Positions 1 through 11,112 of a stretch of 64,000 bases of DNA are shown piece after piece. The first letter of the stretch is position 1. Every line of letters begins with the position of its first letter. Location of the stretch: NCBI RefSeq assembly GCF_000591415.1, contig NZ_JEMF01000007.1, positions 1 to 64,000 of the forward strand. Reading direction: 5' to 3'. The notes beneath the pieces were generated by a model that was given only the letters and a program-made list of their open reading frames with translations, was not told the DNA's origin and searched no databases. This stretch comes from Cobetia crustatorum (lineage in GTDB: Bacteria > Pseudomonadota > Gammaproteobacteria > Pseudomonadales > Halomonadaceae). Position numbers and translations under genes: made by a program.

Positions 1-379
1 AGCCCTAGGGCTTCCCTTTTCAACAGTGAGCGCCGGCAATTGCCGCCACCCTCTGCGATACGATGGAACTCGTCCATCGCGATGAGACGTACCTATTCGT
101 CCAACAGCGAGATGTCCTCCCTGACAGGCGTAGCACTCTCACGGTGCTACTGCCGGATGACGTCACGAACGGCTCCGAAAGCTCGTCACGACACCCTGTC
201 GCCCTCCTTCATCATGCCCGATGAGAGAAGACCCACCGCTATCACTCCCTTGGTCATGTTCTGTCGACACTGCGACGTCAGGCTTCCTGTCTGACTCGCT
301 CAGTCTAGTCCACTGACATTTCTTTAGCGTGTCAGCAATAAACGCATTATGTTGCGATTTATGCGCCTACCACCTCAAT
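1..379. other. left-edge region without a recognised gene
   Basis: I see no convincing gene here. One 84-codon open frame on the plus strand (40-294) has a Ser/Arg/Pro-rich composition unlike a real protein. A short minus-strand stretch near the left edge reads like a fragment of a larger protein (VRLIAMDEFHR), but it is preceded by a stop and cut by the window edge, so it cannot be assigned. The stretch lies downstream of epmA. No clear hairpin terminator was found. Confidence 0.4.
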
Positions 380-1435
380 TCAAGCACGCAGTGCTGGAAA
401 GGCGATGACTGAAGCAATATCGCGCTCTCCCAGTGCGAGCATGATCAGACGATCCATCCCCAGAGCAACACCACTGCTATCAGGCATACCGGCTGCCAAT
501 GCTGCCACCAGGCGCTGATCTTCCACCACATTCTCAAGCCCTTCACGCACTCGTGCAGCATTATCTGCTGCAAAGCGTGCCGCTTGCTCAGTGGCATCTG
601 TCAACTCGTCGTAACCATTGGCCAGCTCGATTCCCGCCACATAGGCCTCAAACCGTGAAGCGACCCAATCACCCTGCGCATCCTGATGCTTGCGGGCTAG
701 CGCCGCCTGCGCCGCCGGATACTCAGTAATCAGTTCGACCTTACCTTGCCCAAGCGTCGGCTCAACTACCAGACTCATCAATGCATCTAGACACGTTTCT
801 CGTGACCACTCACTAGCCACCACCTCACACTCGCGTACGCAAGCAGCCTGCAACTCATTCAAAGGGGCTGTGAAAGGGTCAAGCGCTAGCTGCTGGAGAA
901 ATAATGCCCGATATGACGTACAGCTCGGCTTATCAGTTGAGCTACCGCCAGCAGGTAGTCGCGATGGCTGGCCGGTCAACGTAGCACCTAACGCCATCAC
1001 ACGACGGATCAGCTCACAAGTCTCCTCCATCAAACCCTCTAGACTCATCCCCGGCCGGTACCACTCCAGCATGCAAAATTCGGGATTGTGGCGACGGCTA
1101 ACCTCTCCATCACGAAACGCCCGTGCGATCTGAAAGATCGATCCACTTCCTGCCGCCAGCAGACGCTTCATGTGGAATTCCGGCGAGGTCTGCAACCACA
1201 TCTGCACACGTGCGCGCTCACCAGGTAACTGAGCCATCAGCGAGAGCGACGCCAGGCCCACGTCGGTGGAGCCCGCATGCCCAAGCACCGGTGTTTCGAC
1301 CTCCAATACCTCGCGCTCGGCAAAGAAGGCGCGTACCTCAGCCATCAGACGAGCGCGCTGCGCCAATCGCTGCCGAGTGGCCGTCGGTGCCCAATCATCG
1401 AGTAGAGGCGTATCAGGGGAAGCATTAGGAGACAT
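380..1435 (-). CDS. epmA: EF-P--(R)-beta-lysine ligase EpmA
   Basis: EpmA (PoxA/GenX/YjeA) is a stand-alone class II lysyl-tRNA-synthetase-like enzyme that attaches (R)-beta-lysine to Lys34 of elongation factor P in the cytoplasm. The 351-residue product has the class II motif 2 region around residues 101-126 (FRDGEVSRRHNPEF) and motif 3 near 322-330 (GVALGMDRL), and it lacks the N-terminal anticodon-binding domain of LysRS, as the family does. The open frame runs 35 codons further upstream, but the family begins close to the MSPNASPDTP start, so I place the start at 1435. It lies 110 bases downstream of efp, its substrate, on the same strand. Recognition is firm; the exact start is less so. 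Confidence 0.95.
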   Translation of the reverse strand: MSPNASPDTPLLDDWAPTATRQRLAQRARLMAEVRAFFAEREVLEVETPVLGHAGSTDVGLASLSLMAQLPGERARVQMWLQTSPEFHMKRLLAAGSGSIFQIARAFRDGEVSRRHNPEFCMLEWYRPGMSLEGLMEETCELIRRVMALGATLTGQPSRLPAGGSSTDKPSCTSYRALFLQQLALDPFTAPLNELQAACVRECEVVASEWSRETCLDALMSLVVEPTLGQGKVELITEYPAAQAALARKHQDAQGDWVASRFEAYVAGIELANGYDELTDATEQAARFAADNAARVREGLENVVEDQRLVAALAAGMPDSSGVALGMDRLIMLALGERDIASVIAFPALRA

Positions 1436-1545
1436 CGTAAACTCGTCTGGAAGGCGATCAACATTGATCAAGAACCACACACGATGATGCCCCGCACAAG
1501 GCGAGGCATCAGGGAGCAGGTCAGCACCATAGTCATACAAGAAAC

Positions 1546-2112
1546 TCAGGCGCGAGACACGTACTCGGCGCTACGAGTGTCAATCTTGAGTACTTCACCC
1601 TGATTGATGAACAGCGGCACACGGACCATTGCGCCCGAAGACAGCGTCGCCGGCTTGGAGCCGCCGTTGGCGGTATCACCCTTGAGGCCAGGATCCGTCT
1701 CGATAACTTCGAGCTCGATGAAGTTCGGCGGTGTTACGGCAATCGCGTTGTCGTCCCACAGAGTGATGATGTAGGTCACCTGCTCCTTCAGCCACTTGGT
1801 GCTATCGCCCAATGCCTTGCCATCAACAGCATACTGTTCGAAAGTACCGTCAGTCTTCATGAAGTGCCACATCTCGCCGTCGGCGTAGAGATACTCCATC
1901 TCGGTATCCATCACGTCGGCTGCCTCAATGCTCTCGCCGGACTTGAAAGTACGCTCCCAGACACGGCCAGTCTTCAGGTTGCGCAACTTCACGCGATTGA
2001 AGGCCTGCCCCTTGCCTGGCTTGACCAGCTCATTATCGACGATGGCACAGGGATCATTATCCAGCATCACTTTCAGACCGGACTTGAATTCGTTGGTAGA
2101 ATAGTTGGCCAT
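1546..2112 (-). CDS. efp: elongation factor P
   Basis: EF-P binds between the P and E sites of the ribosome and relieves stalling at polyproline stretches. The product from the start at 2112 is 188 residues, the same length as E. coli EF-P. It has the KPGKGQAF loop, in which Lys34 is the residue that EpmA and EpmB modify with beta-lysine. The open frame extends 24 codons further upstream, but MANYSTNEF is the family's conserved N-terminus. The gene is followed by epmA on the same strand and faces epmB across about 90 bases, which must contain both promoters. This suggests that factor and modification enzymes are expressed together. Confidence 0.97.
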   Translation of the reverse strand: MANYSTNEFKSGLKVMLDNDPCAIVDNELVKPGKGQAFNRVKLRNLKTGRVWERTFKSGESIEAADVMDTEMEYLYADGEMWHFMKTDGTFEQYAVDGKALGDSTKWLKEQVTYIITLWDDNAIAVTPPNFIELEVIETDPGLKGDTANGGSKPATLSSGAMVRVPLFINQGEVLKIDTRSAEYVSRA

Positions 2113-2205
2113 CTTGCTCGCTCTCGACTCGTTAACGGGTCTTGCCCGCCATGAATTCCAGATTGCAGTCGCAATGGGCTGCAACCATGACTAGAAGTGA
2201 TGTGC

Positions 2206-3312
2206 ATGATAACCCGAACCCCTGCACCCTTGCATACCATCGCGCACGAGCAGCGTGAAAGCCCTGTTTCTGGGGCTTCCAAGCAACCTCCCACTGCACG
2301 CGGTGACTGGCGTGCTCAGCTGCGCGACTGCATTCGGACTCCACAAGCACTGCTGGAGCAGCTAGACCTACCCGCCACCCTGCTGCCCGGTATACGCGAT
2401 GGTCACGCATTATTTTCCATTCGGGTGCCGCAGGCCTATGCCAGTCGCATACGTACAGACGATCCGAACGATCCTCTGCTGCGTCAGGTACTACCGCTGG
2501 ACGCCGAAATGGATGTCGTGGACGGCTACGTCAATGATCCACTGGAAGAGGCTGACCATTCACCCCTGCCCGGCCTGATCCACAAGTACACCAACCGTGT
2601 GTTACTGATGGCGAGCGGTGGCTGTGCGATCAACTGTCGTTACTGCTTCCGCCGCCACTTCCCCTATGAGGATCATCAACCTAGTCGTGAACAGTGGCGC
2701 GATATCCTCGACTACCTGCGGGCTGACACACGCATTCATGAAGTCATTCTCTCCGGTGGCGACCCACTGGTCTCCACCGACAAACGCCTGAGCTGGTTGG
2801 TAGAAGCCCTTGGTGAGATCCCGCATCTCAAACGCTTACGTATCCATACCCGCTTGCCCGTCGTCATTCCCGATCGCATCAATGACGAGTTACTGGGCTG
2901 GCTGGGTGCGACACGATTGCAGAAGATCGTCGTGATCCATACCAACCATGCCAACGAACTGGATGACGATGTCGCAGCCGCCATGAGCCGCCTGGCGGCG
3001 ATTGGTGTGACGTTGCTCAATCAAGGCGTCATCCTGCGCGGTATCAATGACACGGTCGCGACCCAGGCAGCTCTCGCTGAGCGGTTATTTGAATGCGGCG
3101 TGCTGCCCTACTACCTACACGCCTTTGACCCTGTACAGGGCGCAGCACATTTCACTGTCAGTGATACCGAGGCCTGTGCCTTGATGGAGGCGCTGCTGGA
3201 GCATCTACCCGGCTTCCTGATGCCACGCTTGGTACGTGAAATCCCCGGTCGAGGTTCGAAAACTCCGCTTGGCAGCGCCGCATCGCATGTTTCCGTCATC
3301 GCCAGCGTCTGA
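2206..3312 (+). CDS. epmB: EF-P beta-lysylation protein EpmB (lysine 2,3-aminomutase family)
   Basis: EpmB (YjeK, KamA family) is a radical-SAM, PLP-dependent aminomutase that converts (S)-lysine to (R)-beta-lysine for EF-P modification. The CxxxCxxC motif for the 4Fe-4S cluster is at about residues 140-147 (GGCAINCRYC), followed by the FRRHFPYE stretch. The PLP lysine is in GRGSKTPL near the C-terminus. At about 368 residues it is close to the E. coli enzyme (342) with a longer N-terminus. The frame also offers GTG at 2197 and ATG at 2200. I prefer ATG 2206, but no strong ribosome binding site decides it. It is divergent from efp-epmA, completing the pathway except for the hydroxylase EpmC, which is not in the window. 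Confidence 0.94.
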   Translation: MITRTPAPLHTIAHEQRESPVSGASKQPPTARGDWRAQLRDCIRTPQALLEQLDLPATLLPGIRDGHALFSIRVPQAYASRIRTDDPNDPLLRQVLPLDAEMDVVDGYVNDPLEEADHSPLPGLIHKYTNRVLLMASGGCAINCRYCFRRHFPYEDHQPSREQWRDILDYLRADTRIHEVILSGGDPLVSTDKRLSWLVEALGEIPHLKRLRIHTRLPVVIPDRINDELLGWLGATRLQKIVVIHTNHANELDDDVAAAMSRLAAIGVTLLNQGVILRGINDTVATQAALAERLFECGVLPYYLHAFDPVQGAAHFTVSDTEACALMEALLEHLPGFLMPRLVREIPGRGSKTPLGSAASHVSVIASV

Positions 3313-3487
3313 TTCTCACGCCTTTCTCAGCATGTAAATATGAGCATGAGAATGCTACCGACAACAATTCACGGCGAGCGCGACAAAATTTGCTACTATC
3401 GCGGGCCAATTTCGCGACTATCGCGGGTCGATTTTCATCATCGGCATGCGTCCCGAGAGGCGTGGCCGAAGCCAAGGAGCCCATCAC

Positions 3488-3847
3488 ATGCCCCATCTCG
3501 TCATCGACTATGCCGACAGCCTGGCGCCGAGCCTCGACATGGATGCCATCATGGACGACCTACACAGAGCTGCCATGTCCAGTGGACTATTCAAGGAAAC
3601 CGACATCAAGGTGCGTGCCGAAAGCTGGCGCCACTGGCGACTGGCAGGTAACCAGGCACCACTCTCTCACAAGCATGGCTTCGTCAATCTGCATTGCCAT
3701 CAGCTGGAAGGTCGCAGTGAAGAAGACAAGTCACGTCTAGCTGACATCCTGATCGCGGCACTTACACCGCATTGCGAGGCTGCACGTGAGGTGAGCGTCG
3801 AGATTGTCGAGATCACGCGTGCTACCTACCGCAAGCACAAGGTCTGA
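3488..3847 (+). CDS. 5-carboxymethyl-2-hydroxymuconate isomerase family protein
   Basis: The 119-residue product resembles CHMI (HpaF), a small cytoplasmic tautomerase-superfamily enzyme of homoprotocatechuate degradation that uses its N-terminal proline as catalytic base. Here Pro directly follows the start Met (MPHLVIDYAD), as required once Met is removed. The length fits the family. The frame is open 14 codons further upstream, but only the ATG at 3488 puts Pro at position 1, and a GGAG lies about ten bases before it. No other homoprotocatechuate genes are nearby, so this is probably a solitary housekeeping or promiscuous tautomerase and the true substrate is not evident. It ends before a strong bidirectional terminator. 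Confidence 0.8.
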   Translation: MPHLVIDYADSLAPSLDMDAIMDDLHRAAMSSGLFKETDIKVRAESWRHWRLAGNQAPLSHKHGFVNLHCHQLEGRSEEDKSRLADILIAALTPHCEAAREVSVEIVEITRATYRKHKV

Positions 3848-3924
3848 TAGGCATCGCGCTTCGGCTTCCCCTATCTCACTACCGTGTTAAGCCGAGTGGG
3901 TTTGTGCAACATTTTATATAGAAC

Positions 3925-3968
3925 AACAGAAACGCCCCGCAGACATCTCCCTGCGGGGCGTTTCTGTT
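3925..3968. terminator. bidirectional rho-independent terminator
   Basis: A perfect 18-bp stem (3925-3942 with 3951-3968) closes an 8-base loop. The GC-rich core is flanked by A-rich and T-rich sides, so it can work in both directions. It sits between the convergent tautomerase gene (plus) and the small TIGR02647-type gene (minus). Confidence 0.85.
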
Positions 3969-4021
3969 GCTCAACTTCTATTTTCAGCGATGGCCCTACC
4001 GTCGTCATGTAAAGGACAGAC

Positions 4022-4270
4022 TCAGCTTCCCGTCATCGCCAGCGGAGCATGCATCAGGCTATTGAGCTGGTGAGCGTGATCAGCAGCTTCACGCCCCAAT
4101 GAGGTCAGATAACCGCCATCAGGCAACGTGGTTAATCCCTTGGTATGCAGCCGTTCAGCGGCAGCTACCATGTCGGGGCTAGCATCGTGTCGAATCTTGA
4201 GTCCCTTGAGGGCGGCGTCTTGCGGAAACAGGCACAGTAGATGCAGTTCATCGTCATAGGGTGACGGCAT
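4022..4270 (-). CDS. TIGR02647 family protein of unknown function
   Basis: The 82-residue product matches my recollection of the short Pseudomonas/Halomonas family TIGR02647. It has a DELHLLCLFP start, a central HDASPDMVAAAERLHTKGL segment and a TLPDGGYLTSLGREAADHA segment. The helical pattern followed by a winged GGYLTSLG stretch suggests a winged-helix fold, but no function is established. The open frame extends 67 codons upstream with a composition unlike the family. The start at 4270 has an AGGAG eight bases upstream. It is a single gene between serB and a convergent tautomerase, with strong hairpins on both sides. Confidence 0.75.
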   Translation of the reverse strand: MPSPYDDELHLLCLFPQDAALKGLKIRHDASPDMVAAAERLHTKGLTTLPDGGYLTSLGREAADHAHQLNSLMHAPLAMTGS

Positions 4271-4474
4271 GGACGGACTCCTGACGGCATGGCGTGTGTA
4301 GTGATACATCAGCAATAACGCAGTACTAGACAGCGATTGGCAATGATTGAAAGAGCTCAACAATAGCGACACACATTGCCTCTCTCGATTGCAGTCTAGC
4401 TCAAGGAATGACAAACGCTCTGCTGCTTTCGCCATATATACAGATCTTGAAATTACAGTGTGTATCGCCACAAA

Positions 4475-4509
4475 AAAACGCAGGGACAGATCAACTGTCC
4501 CTGCGTTTT
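4475..4509 (-). terminator. terminator downstream of serB
   Basis: A 15-bp perfect stem (4475-4489 with 4495-4509) has a 5-base loop. On the minus strand it is followed by a run of T residues, 28 bases after the serB stop. It ends the serB transcript and separates it from the TIGR02647-type gene. Confidence 0.85.
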
Positions 4510-4536
4510 AGCGTTCTGACGACAATAACGTGCGAC

Positions 4537-5748
4537 TCAGTGCTCAAGATCCTGATGGTGATAGCCCATTAGATACAACACGGCATCCAGACCCAGCGTG
4601 GAAATCGATTGGCGTGCCTGCTCACGCACCAGCGGCTTGGCACGGAAGGCAATCCCCAGCCCCGCTTCGGCAAGCATCTTGAGGTCGTTGGCACCATCGC
4701 CGACAGCAATGGTCTGCTCCATGCGCAGGCCATGACGCGCAGCAATCTCACGCAGCAACAGCGCCTTGCGCTCAGCATCAACGATTGGCTCGCGCACCTC
4801 ACCAGTCACCTTACCGTTTTCGATCACCAGCTCATTGGCATGGATCTCATCGAAGCCCAGCAGTTCCTGCAGATGGCGCGCGAAATAGGTGAAGCCACCG
4901 GACAGAATCGCGGTGCGATAACCCAGCACTTTCAAATTCGCCATTAGCCGCTCAACACCGTCCATCAGCGGCAGATTGGCAGCGATATCCGCCAACACGG
5001 CTTCATCCAGCCCCTTGAGCTTGCTCATGCGCTCACGGAAGCTTTCCTTGAAGTCCAGCTCACCGCGCATGGCACGCTCAGTGACGGCAGATACTTCTTC
5101 ACCGACGCCGTGACGACGCGCTAGCTCATCGATCACTTCCGTCTGGATCAATGTCGAGTCCATATCGAAACAGATCAGGCGGCGATGACGGCGCCAGATA
5201 TCATCCTCCTGGATCGCAATATCAACACCGTGTAGTGCGCCCAGCGCCAATGCCTTCTCACGCAGCGCAGCGATGTTGATCTCGCCTTCTGGCAACCGCA
5301 ACCAACACTCAACACAGGCACCCTCTGCAGGCGACTCGCCATCCAATGGCTCACGCCCAGACAGGCGGTGCATGAGTTCAACAGTGATACCGAATTCAGC
5401 CGTCAAGCCACCCACTTCCGCCAGGATGCCTGCGGGTAGACGCGGCGCCAGCAGCGTCAAGATCCAACGCGGACGCTCTGCCTGATGACTCCAGCGCAGA
5501 TATTCTTCGGCACCAATCTGCACTGCCTGCACGTCCAGCCCCAGTTGCTCGCCAGCAGCGGCAAGCGCTGCTTCAAGCTCGGACTCGGCACCCAGTGCGA
5601 CGAGCGCTTCCAGTGATACCAGTCCGAAGGTCACACTCTGATTGATATCCAACAGGCGAGCGCCGCTTCGCGCCAGCGCTTGACCGAGCCCGGCCAGCTG
5701 GCCCGGACGCGCTACACCAGTAGCGCGAATCAATATGCGTTGTGTCAT
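4537..5748 (-). CDS. serB: phosphoserine phosphatase SerB
   Basis: SerB hydrolyses O-phospho-L-serine to L-serine, the last step of serine synthesis. The 403-residue form with a long N-terminal ACT-type regulatory half (about 1-180) and a C-terminal HAD phosphatase half is the Pseudomonas-like architecture. The HAD nucleophile motif DMDST is at residues 195-199. ILSGGF, the conserved lysine region and GDGANDLKMLAEAG follow in order. The frame stays open well into parC, so a start up to about 20 codons earlier (MPLHDFDD) is possible. I chose MTQRILIRATG because it begins the ACT domain directly. It follows parC on the same strand with a short gap. Confidence 0.93.
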   Translation of the reverse strand: MTQRILIRATGVARPGQLAGLGQALARSGARLLDINQSVTFGLVSLEALVALGAESELEAALAAAGEQLGLDVQAVQIGAEEYLRWSHQAERPRWILTLLAPRLPAGILAEVGGLTAEFGITVELMHRLSGREPLDGESPAEGACVECWLRLPEGEINIAALREKALALGALHGVDIAIQEDDIWRRHRRLICFDMDSTLIQTEVIDELARRHGVGEEVSAVTERAMRGELDFKESFRERMSKLKGLDEAVLADIAANLPLMDGVERLMANLKVLGYRTAILSGGFTYFARHLQELLGFDEIHANELVIENGKVTGEVREPIVDAERKALLLREIAARHGLRMEQTIAVGDGANDLKMLAEAGLGIAFRAKPLVREQARQSISTLGLDAVLYLMGYHHQDLEH

Positions 5749-5839
5749 CGGAAAATCATTCCTGAGCAGAGGGTCATCAAGATCGTGATCATCAAAGTCA
5801 TGCAAGGGCATTTCAGCAGCCATCCACCATGGACGACTG

Positions 5840-8101
5840 TCAGCCATCGACCGCCAGGCGGTCGACTTTCTGGAAGCCCTGGGGCAGCTTGCTACCACGG
5901 CGGCCACGTTCACCACGGTAGTAATCAAGATCGGCGCCCTTGAGCAACGTCTTGCGCTTACCAGCATGCACTACCAACGTTGCCCCTGCTGGCAGCACGA
6001 CCAGGGAGCGCACGAACTCCTCACGGTTGGCGGCTCGCTCGCCCGGGATCGACAACATCTTGTTGCCCTTCCCCTTCGCCATCTCAGGGAGATCGGCTAG
6101 CGGGAAGACCAGCAAGCGCCCTTCATTGGAGACCACGGCCACTTCCAGCGCAACGCCTTGATCACTGAGCGGCAAGGCGACTGGCGGCAACACGGCACAG
6201 CCACGCGGGAGTGATAGCGCAGCCTTGCCCGACTTGCTCTTGCCGGTCAGCTGTTCAAGCGTCGTGACAAAACCATAGCCGCCGTCAGAAGCCAACAAGT
6301 AGCGCGCCGTCGGCTCATCCAGCAGCAGACCAATCATCGCGGCACCGGCCGCAGGATTCATGCGACCGGTAATCGGCTCGCCCTGCCCACGTGCACTCGG
6401 CAGATTATGGGCAGCCAGCGTATAGGCACGCCCGGTGTCATCCAGCAGTACCAGCGGCTGATTGGTCTTGCCGCGCGTCGCAAGATGGAAGCTATCACCG
6501 GACTTGTAAGACAGTCCTTCAGGGTCGATATCGTGGCCCTTGGCAGCCCGAATCCAGCCCTTGTCAGACAGCGCTACCGTGATCGGGTCAGCCCCCATCA
6601 ACTCAACCTCAGACAAGGCACGTGCATCCTCGCGCTCCACCAGCGGTGAACGACGAGCATCACCGAAATCGATACCTGCCTGCTCAAGCTCGCCGTCAAT
6701 CAGATCGGTCAGAGCGTCATCATTGCCCAGCAGGTGCTTGAGCGCCTTGCGCTCCCGATTGAGTTCATCCTGCTCACCTCTAAGTTTCATCTCCTCAAGG
6801 CGCGCCAGATGACGCAGGCGCAGCTCAAGAATCGCTTCAGCTTGACGCTCGGATAGCTTGAAGGTCTCGATCAAGCTGGCCTTCGGATCTTCCTCCTCAC
6901 GGATGATGCGAATCACCTCATCGAGATTCAGATAGGCCACCAGCAAGCCTTCCAGCAGATGCAGACGGTCTTCGACCTTGGCCAAGCGGTGCTCAAGGCG
7001 ACGTCGCACGGTAGCGCGCCGGAAGAGTAGCCATTCCGAGAGCATCTCGTGCAGCGCCATGACGCGCGGGCGCCCCTTGAGGTCGATGACGTTCATGTTG
7101 ACGCGCGCATTCTTCTCGAGATCGGTCGTGGCGAACAGATGCGCCATCAGCCCCTCGATGTCGATACGATTGGAGCGCGGCTGAATCATCAGACGGGTCG
7201 GATTCTCGTGATCTGACTCATCACGCAAATCCGCCACCATCGGCAGTTTCTTGGCCTGCATCTGGGCAGCGATCTGCTCGATCACCTTGGCGCCAGACAC
7301 TTGGTACGGCAACGAGGTGATGACGATGTCACCCTCCTCGATCACATAGCGAGCACGCATCTTCACGCTGCCACGACCGGTGCGATAAAGCTTGGCCAAG
7401 TCTGCGCGCGGCGTGATGATTTCCGCTTCGGTGGGGAAGTCTGGTGCCGGCAGGAAGTCCATCAGCTTATCGCTGTCAGCGTCCGGATGACGCAGCAGGT
7501 GACGTGTCGCCGCCACGATTTCGTGCACGTTATGCGGCGGGATATCCGTCGCCATGCCGACCGCAATACCAGTCGTGCCGTTGAGCAGCACATTGGGCAG
7601 GCGCGCCGGTAGCACCTTGGGCTCGTTCATGGTGCCATCGAAGTTGGGCACCCAGTCGACCGTTCCCTGAGAGAGCTCCGACAGCAGCACCTCGGAATAT
7701 TTCGATAGCCGCGATTCGGTGTAACGCATGGCCGCGAAGGACTTGGGGTCATCCTGGCTACCCCAGTTGCCCTGCCCGTCGACTAGCGGATAGCGATAGC
7801 TGAACGGCTGTGCCATCAGCACCATGGCTTCGTAACAGGCACTATCACCATGCGGGTGAAATTTACCCAGTACATCGCCGACGGTACGCGCCGACTTCTT
7901 GTACTTGGCATTGGCCGTCAGTGACAGTTCGCGCATGGCATACACGATGCGGCGTTGCACCGGCTTCATACCATCGCCGACGTGCGGCAGTGCACGATCG
8001 AGAATCACGTACATCGAGTAGTCGAGGTACGCCTTTTCGGTGTAGTCACGCAGGGCCAGACGTTCGACGTCGCCCTCCGCTACCTGAATATCCATGCTCA
8101 T
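5840..8101 (-). CDS. parC: DNA topoisomerase IV subunit A
   Basis: ParC is the breakage-reunion subunit of topoisomerase IV, which decatenates daughter chromosomes. The 753-residue product matches E. coli ParC (752). The N-terminal [15 protein letters not shown] start, the quinolone-region HGDSACYE (Ser87 and Glu91, equivalent to E. coli Ser80 and Glu84, both in the sensitive state) and the catalytic Tyr127 in [11 protein letters not shown] are all present, followed by the C-terminal beta-pinwheel region. An internal ATG two codons later is an alternative start. It lies 106 bases downstream of parE, consistent with co-transcription of both subunits. Confidence 0.97.
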   Translation of the reverse strand: MSMDIQVAEGDVERLALRDYTEKAYLDYSMYVILDRALPHVGDGMKPVQRRIVYAMRELSLTANAKYKKSARTVGDVLGKFHPHGDSACYEAMVLMAQPFSYRYPLVDGQGNWGSQDDPKSFAAMRYTESRLSKYSEVLLSELSQGTVDWVPNFDGTMNEPKVLPARLPNVLLNGTTGIAVGMATDIPPHNVHEIVAATRHLLRHPDADSDKLMDFLPAPDFPTEAEIITPRADLAKLYRTGRGSVKMRARYVIEEGDIVITSLPYQVSGAKVIEQIAAQMQAKKLPMVADLRDESDHENPTRLMIQPRSNRIDIEGLMAHLFATTDLEKNARVNMNVIDLKGRPRVMALHEMLSEWLLFRRATVRRRLEHRLAKVEDRLHLLEGLLVAYLNLDEVIRIIREEEDPKASLIETFKLSERQAEAILELRLRHLARLEEMKLRGEQDELNRERKALKHLLGNDDALTDLIDGELEQAGIDFGDARRSPLVEREDARALSEVELMGADPITVALSDKGWIRAAKGHDIDPEGLSYKSGDSFHLATRGKTNQPLVLLDDTGRAYTLAAHNLPSARGQGEPITGRMNPAAGAAMIGLLLDEPTARYLLASDGGYGFVTTLEQLTGKSKSGKAALSLPRGCAVLPPVALPLSDQGVALEVAVVSNEGRLLVFPLADLPEMAKGKGNKMLSIPGERAANREEFVRSLVVLPAGATLVVHAGKRKTLLKGADLDYYRGERGRRGSKLPQGFQKVDRLAVDG

Positions 8102-8207
8102 GGGCGCTTGACCTTGATTACGAGCGTAAAACGGGGAAAGTCATGCGACTCTCCCGAAAAATGTCATCACGACAGCCAATAGGGTTCACGACACCGATCG
8201 CTCAGCG

Positions 8208-10121
<1,914 letters not shown>

Positions 10122-10221
10122 TCATCTCTCATTGTCAGCAAAGCCGATAGCTGAGAAATGAACCCGATTCCTGAAGAGTGTGATGTCGAGATACTGATTG
10201 GGCAGATGCACTAGCCGGCCC

Positions 10222-10956
10222 TCAGATCGGTGCGACATGCAGCGAGGCCGCGACATCCGGTGCCAGCCGATAACCACCGTGCGCCATGATGGCTGGCAGA
10301 TACTCCGCCAGCTGCGCAAAGCCGTGATCACCGCCCGGGGTAATCACCAATCGGCACTCTTGATAGAGCCTTGCGGCATCGTTGACGTCCAATGTCTCAT
10401 CGGCCGTGGCCAACAGCACCAATGTACGCTGTGGCGTCACAGGACCGGCCTCCAATGCTGTCAGACCCGGACCGAAATCCTCGGTGACCGTAAAGGTCAC
10501 ACCGGTATAAGGATTGGCATGTGTCGAACCAAGCCAGGCGCTGACCAATCGAGTGGGGCGTACTGCCGGGTTGATCAGCACACTGCGTGGCCCTTGTCGC
10601 AGCACGCTCTGCTGTGGGCCCGCTGGGCCGTCGAGGCGCGCTGCCTCACGCGCCACCAGCCAGGTAGCCAGAAAGCCTCCCATCGAGCTGCCGATCACCA
10701 TGATGGCGTCATCGCAGACAGGATCAGCAGGGTCCAGCGCCAGCTGCACACACAGCTCATGATAAGCCGTATCAACGGCTGCCTGACCCGCTATGGGCTC
10801 TGGCGGAATATCCGGCATTACGCAGGGCAAGCCGAACTGCTCAGCTGCACGCTGCATCAACCTGGCCTTGGGAGAGCAATTGGCCGAGTTGAAGCCATGC
10901 AGGTAGAGCAAGCCCCTGACGGGTGCTGTACTCACGGGGGATTGGGGACTGGCCAT
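10222..10956 (-). CDS. yqiA: YqiA/YcfP family alpha/beta-fold esterase
   Basis: A cytoplasmic alpha/beta hydrolase of the YqiA family, with esterase activity known for the E. coli member but no clear physiological substrate. The 244-residue product begins with GLLYLHGFNSANCSPKA, the family's oxyanion-hole strand, and has the nucleophile elbow GSSMGG with Ser91 and a late PGGDHGF with the catalytic His. The frame opens six codons earlier at 10974. MASPQ at 10956 is my choice. It lies 133 bases upstream of parE on the same strand, the same pairing as in E. coli, where nudF-yqiB-cpdA precede it. Here that trio is 10 kb away. Confidence 0.88.
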   Translation of the reverse strand: MASPQSPVSTAPVRGLLYLHGFNSANCSPKARLMQRAAEQFGLPCVMPDIPPEPIAGQAAVDTAYHELCVQLALDPADPVCDDAIMVIGSSMGGFLATWLVAREAARLDGPAGPQQSVLRQGPRSVLINPAVRPTRLVSAWLGSTHANPYTGVTFTVTEDFGPGLTALEAGPVTPQRTLVLLATADETLDVNDAARLYQECRLVITPGGDHGFAQLAEYLPAIMAHGGYRLAPDVAASLHVAPI

Positions 10957-11112
10957 CAGTACTCCCGACACCACGCGGGCTCAAGAGGCCTCTCCATGGA
11001 GATCACTCTTGGCCCACGTCATGCTGTCTAGTGTAAACGATTGATTCGCTTATAGGATAGCGAGAATACTGTATAAATCAACAGATACCGAGACTCTTCA
11101 ATACAGCACTTC

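Noticed and set aside
40-294. 84-codon open frame at the left edge and a minus-strand fragment reading DEFHR that might be a transposase remnant
   Set aside because: Composition is not protein-like, the minus fragment is interrupted by a stop, and the window edge cuts it. Not enough to call an insertion sequence.
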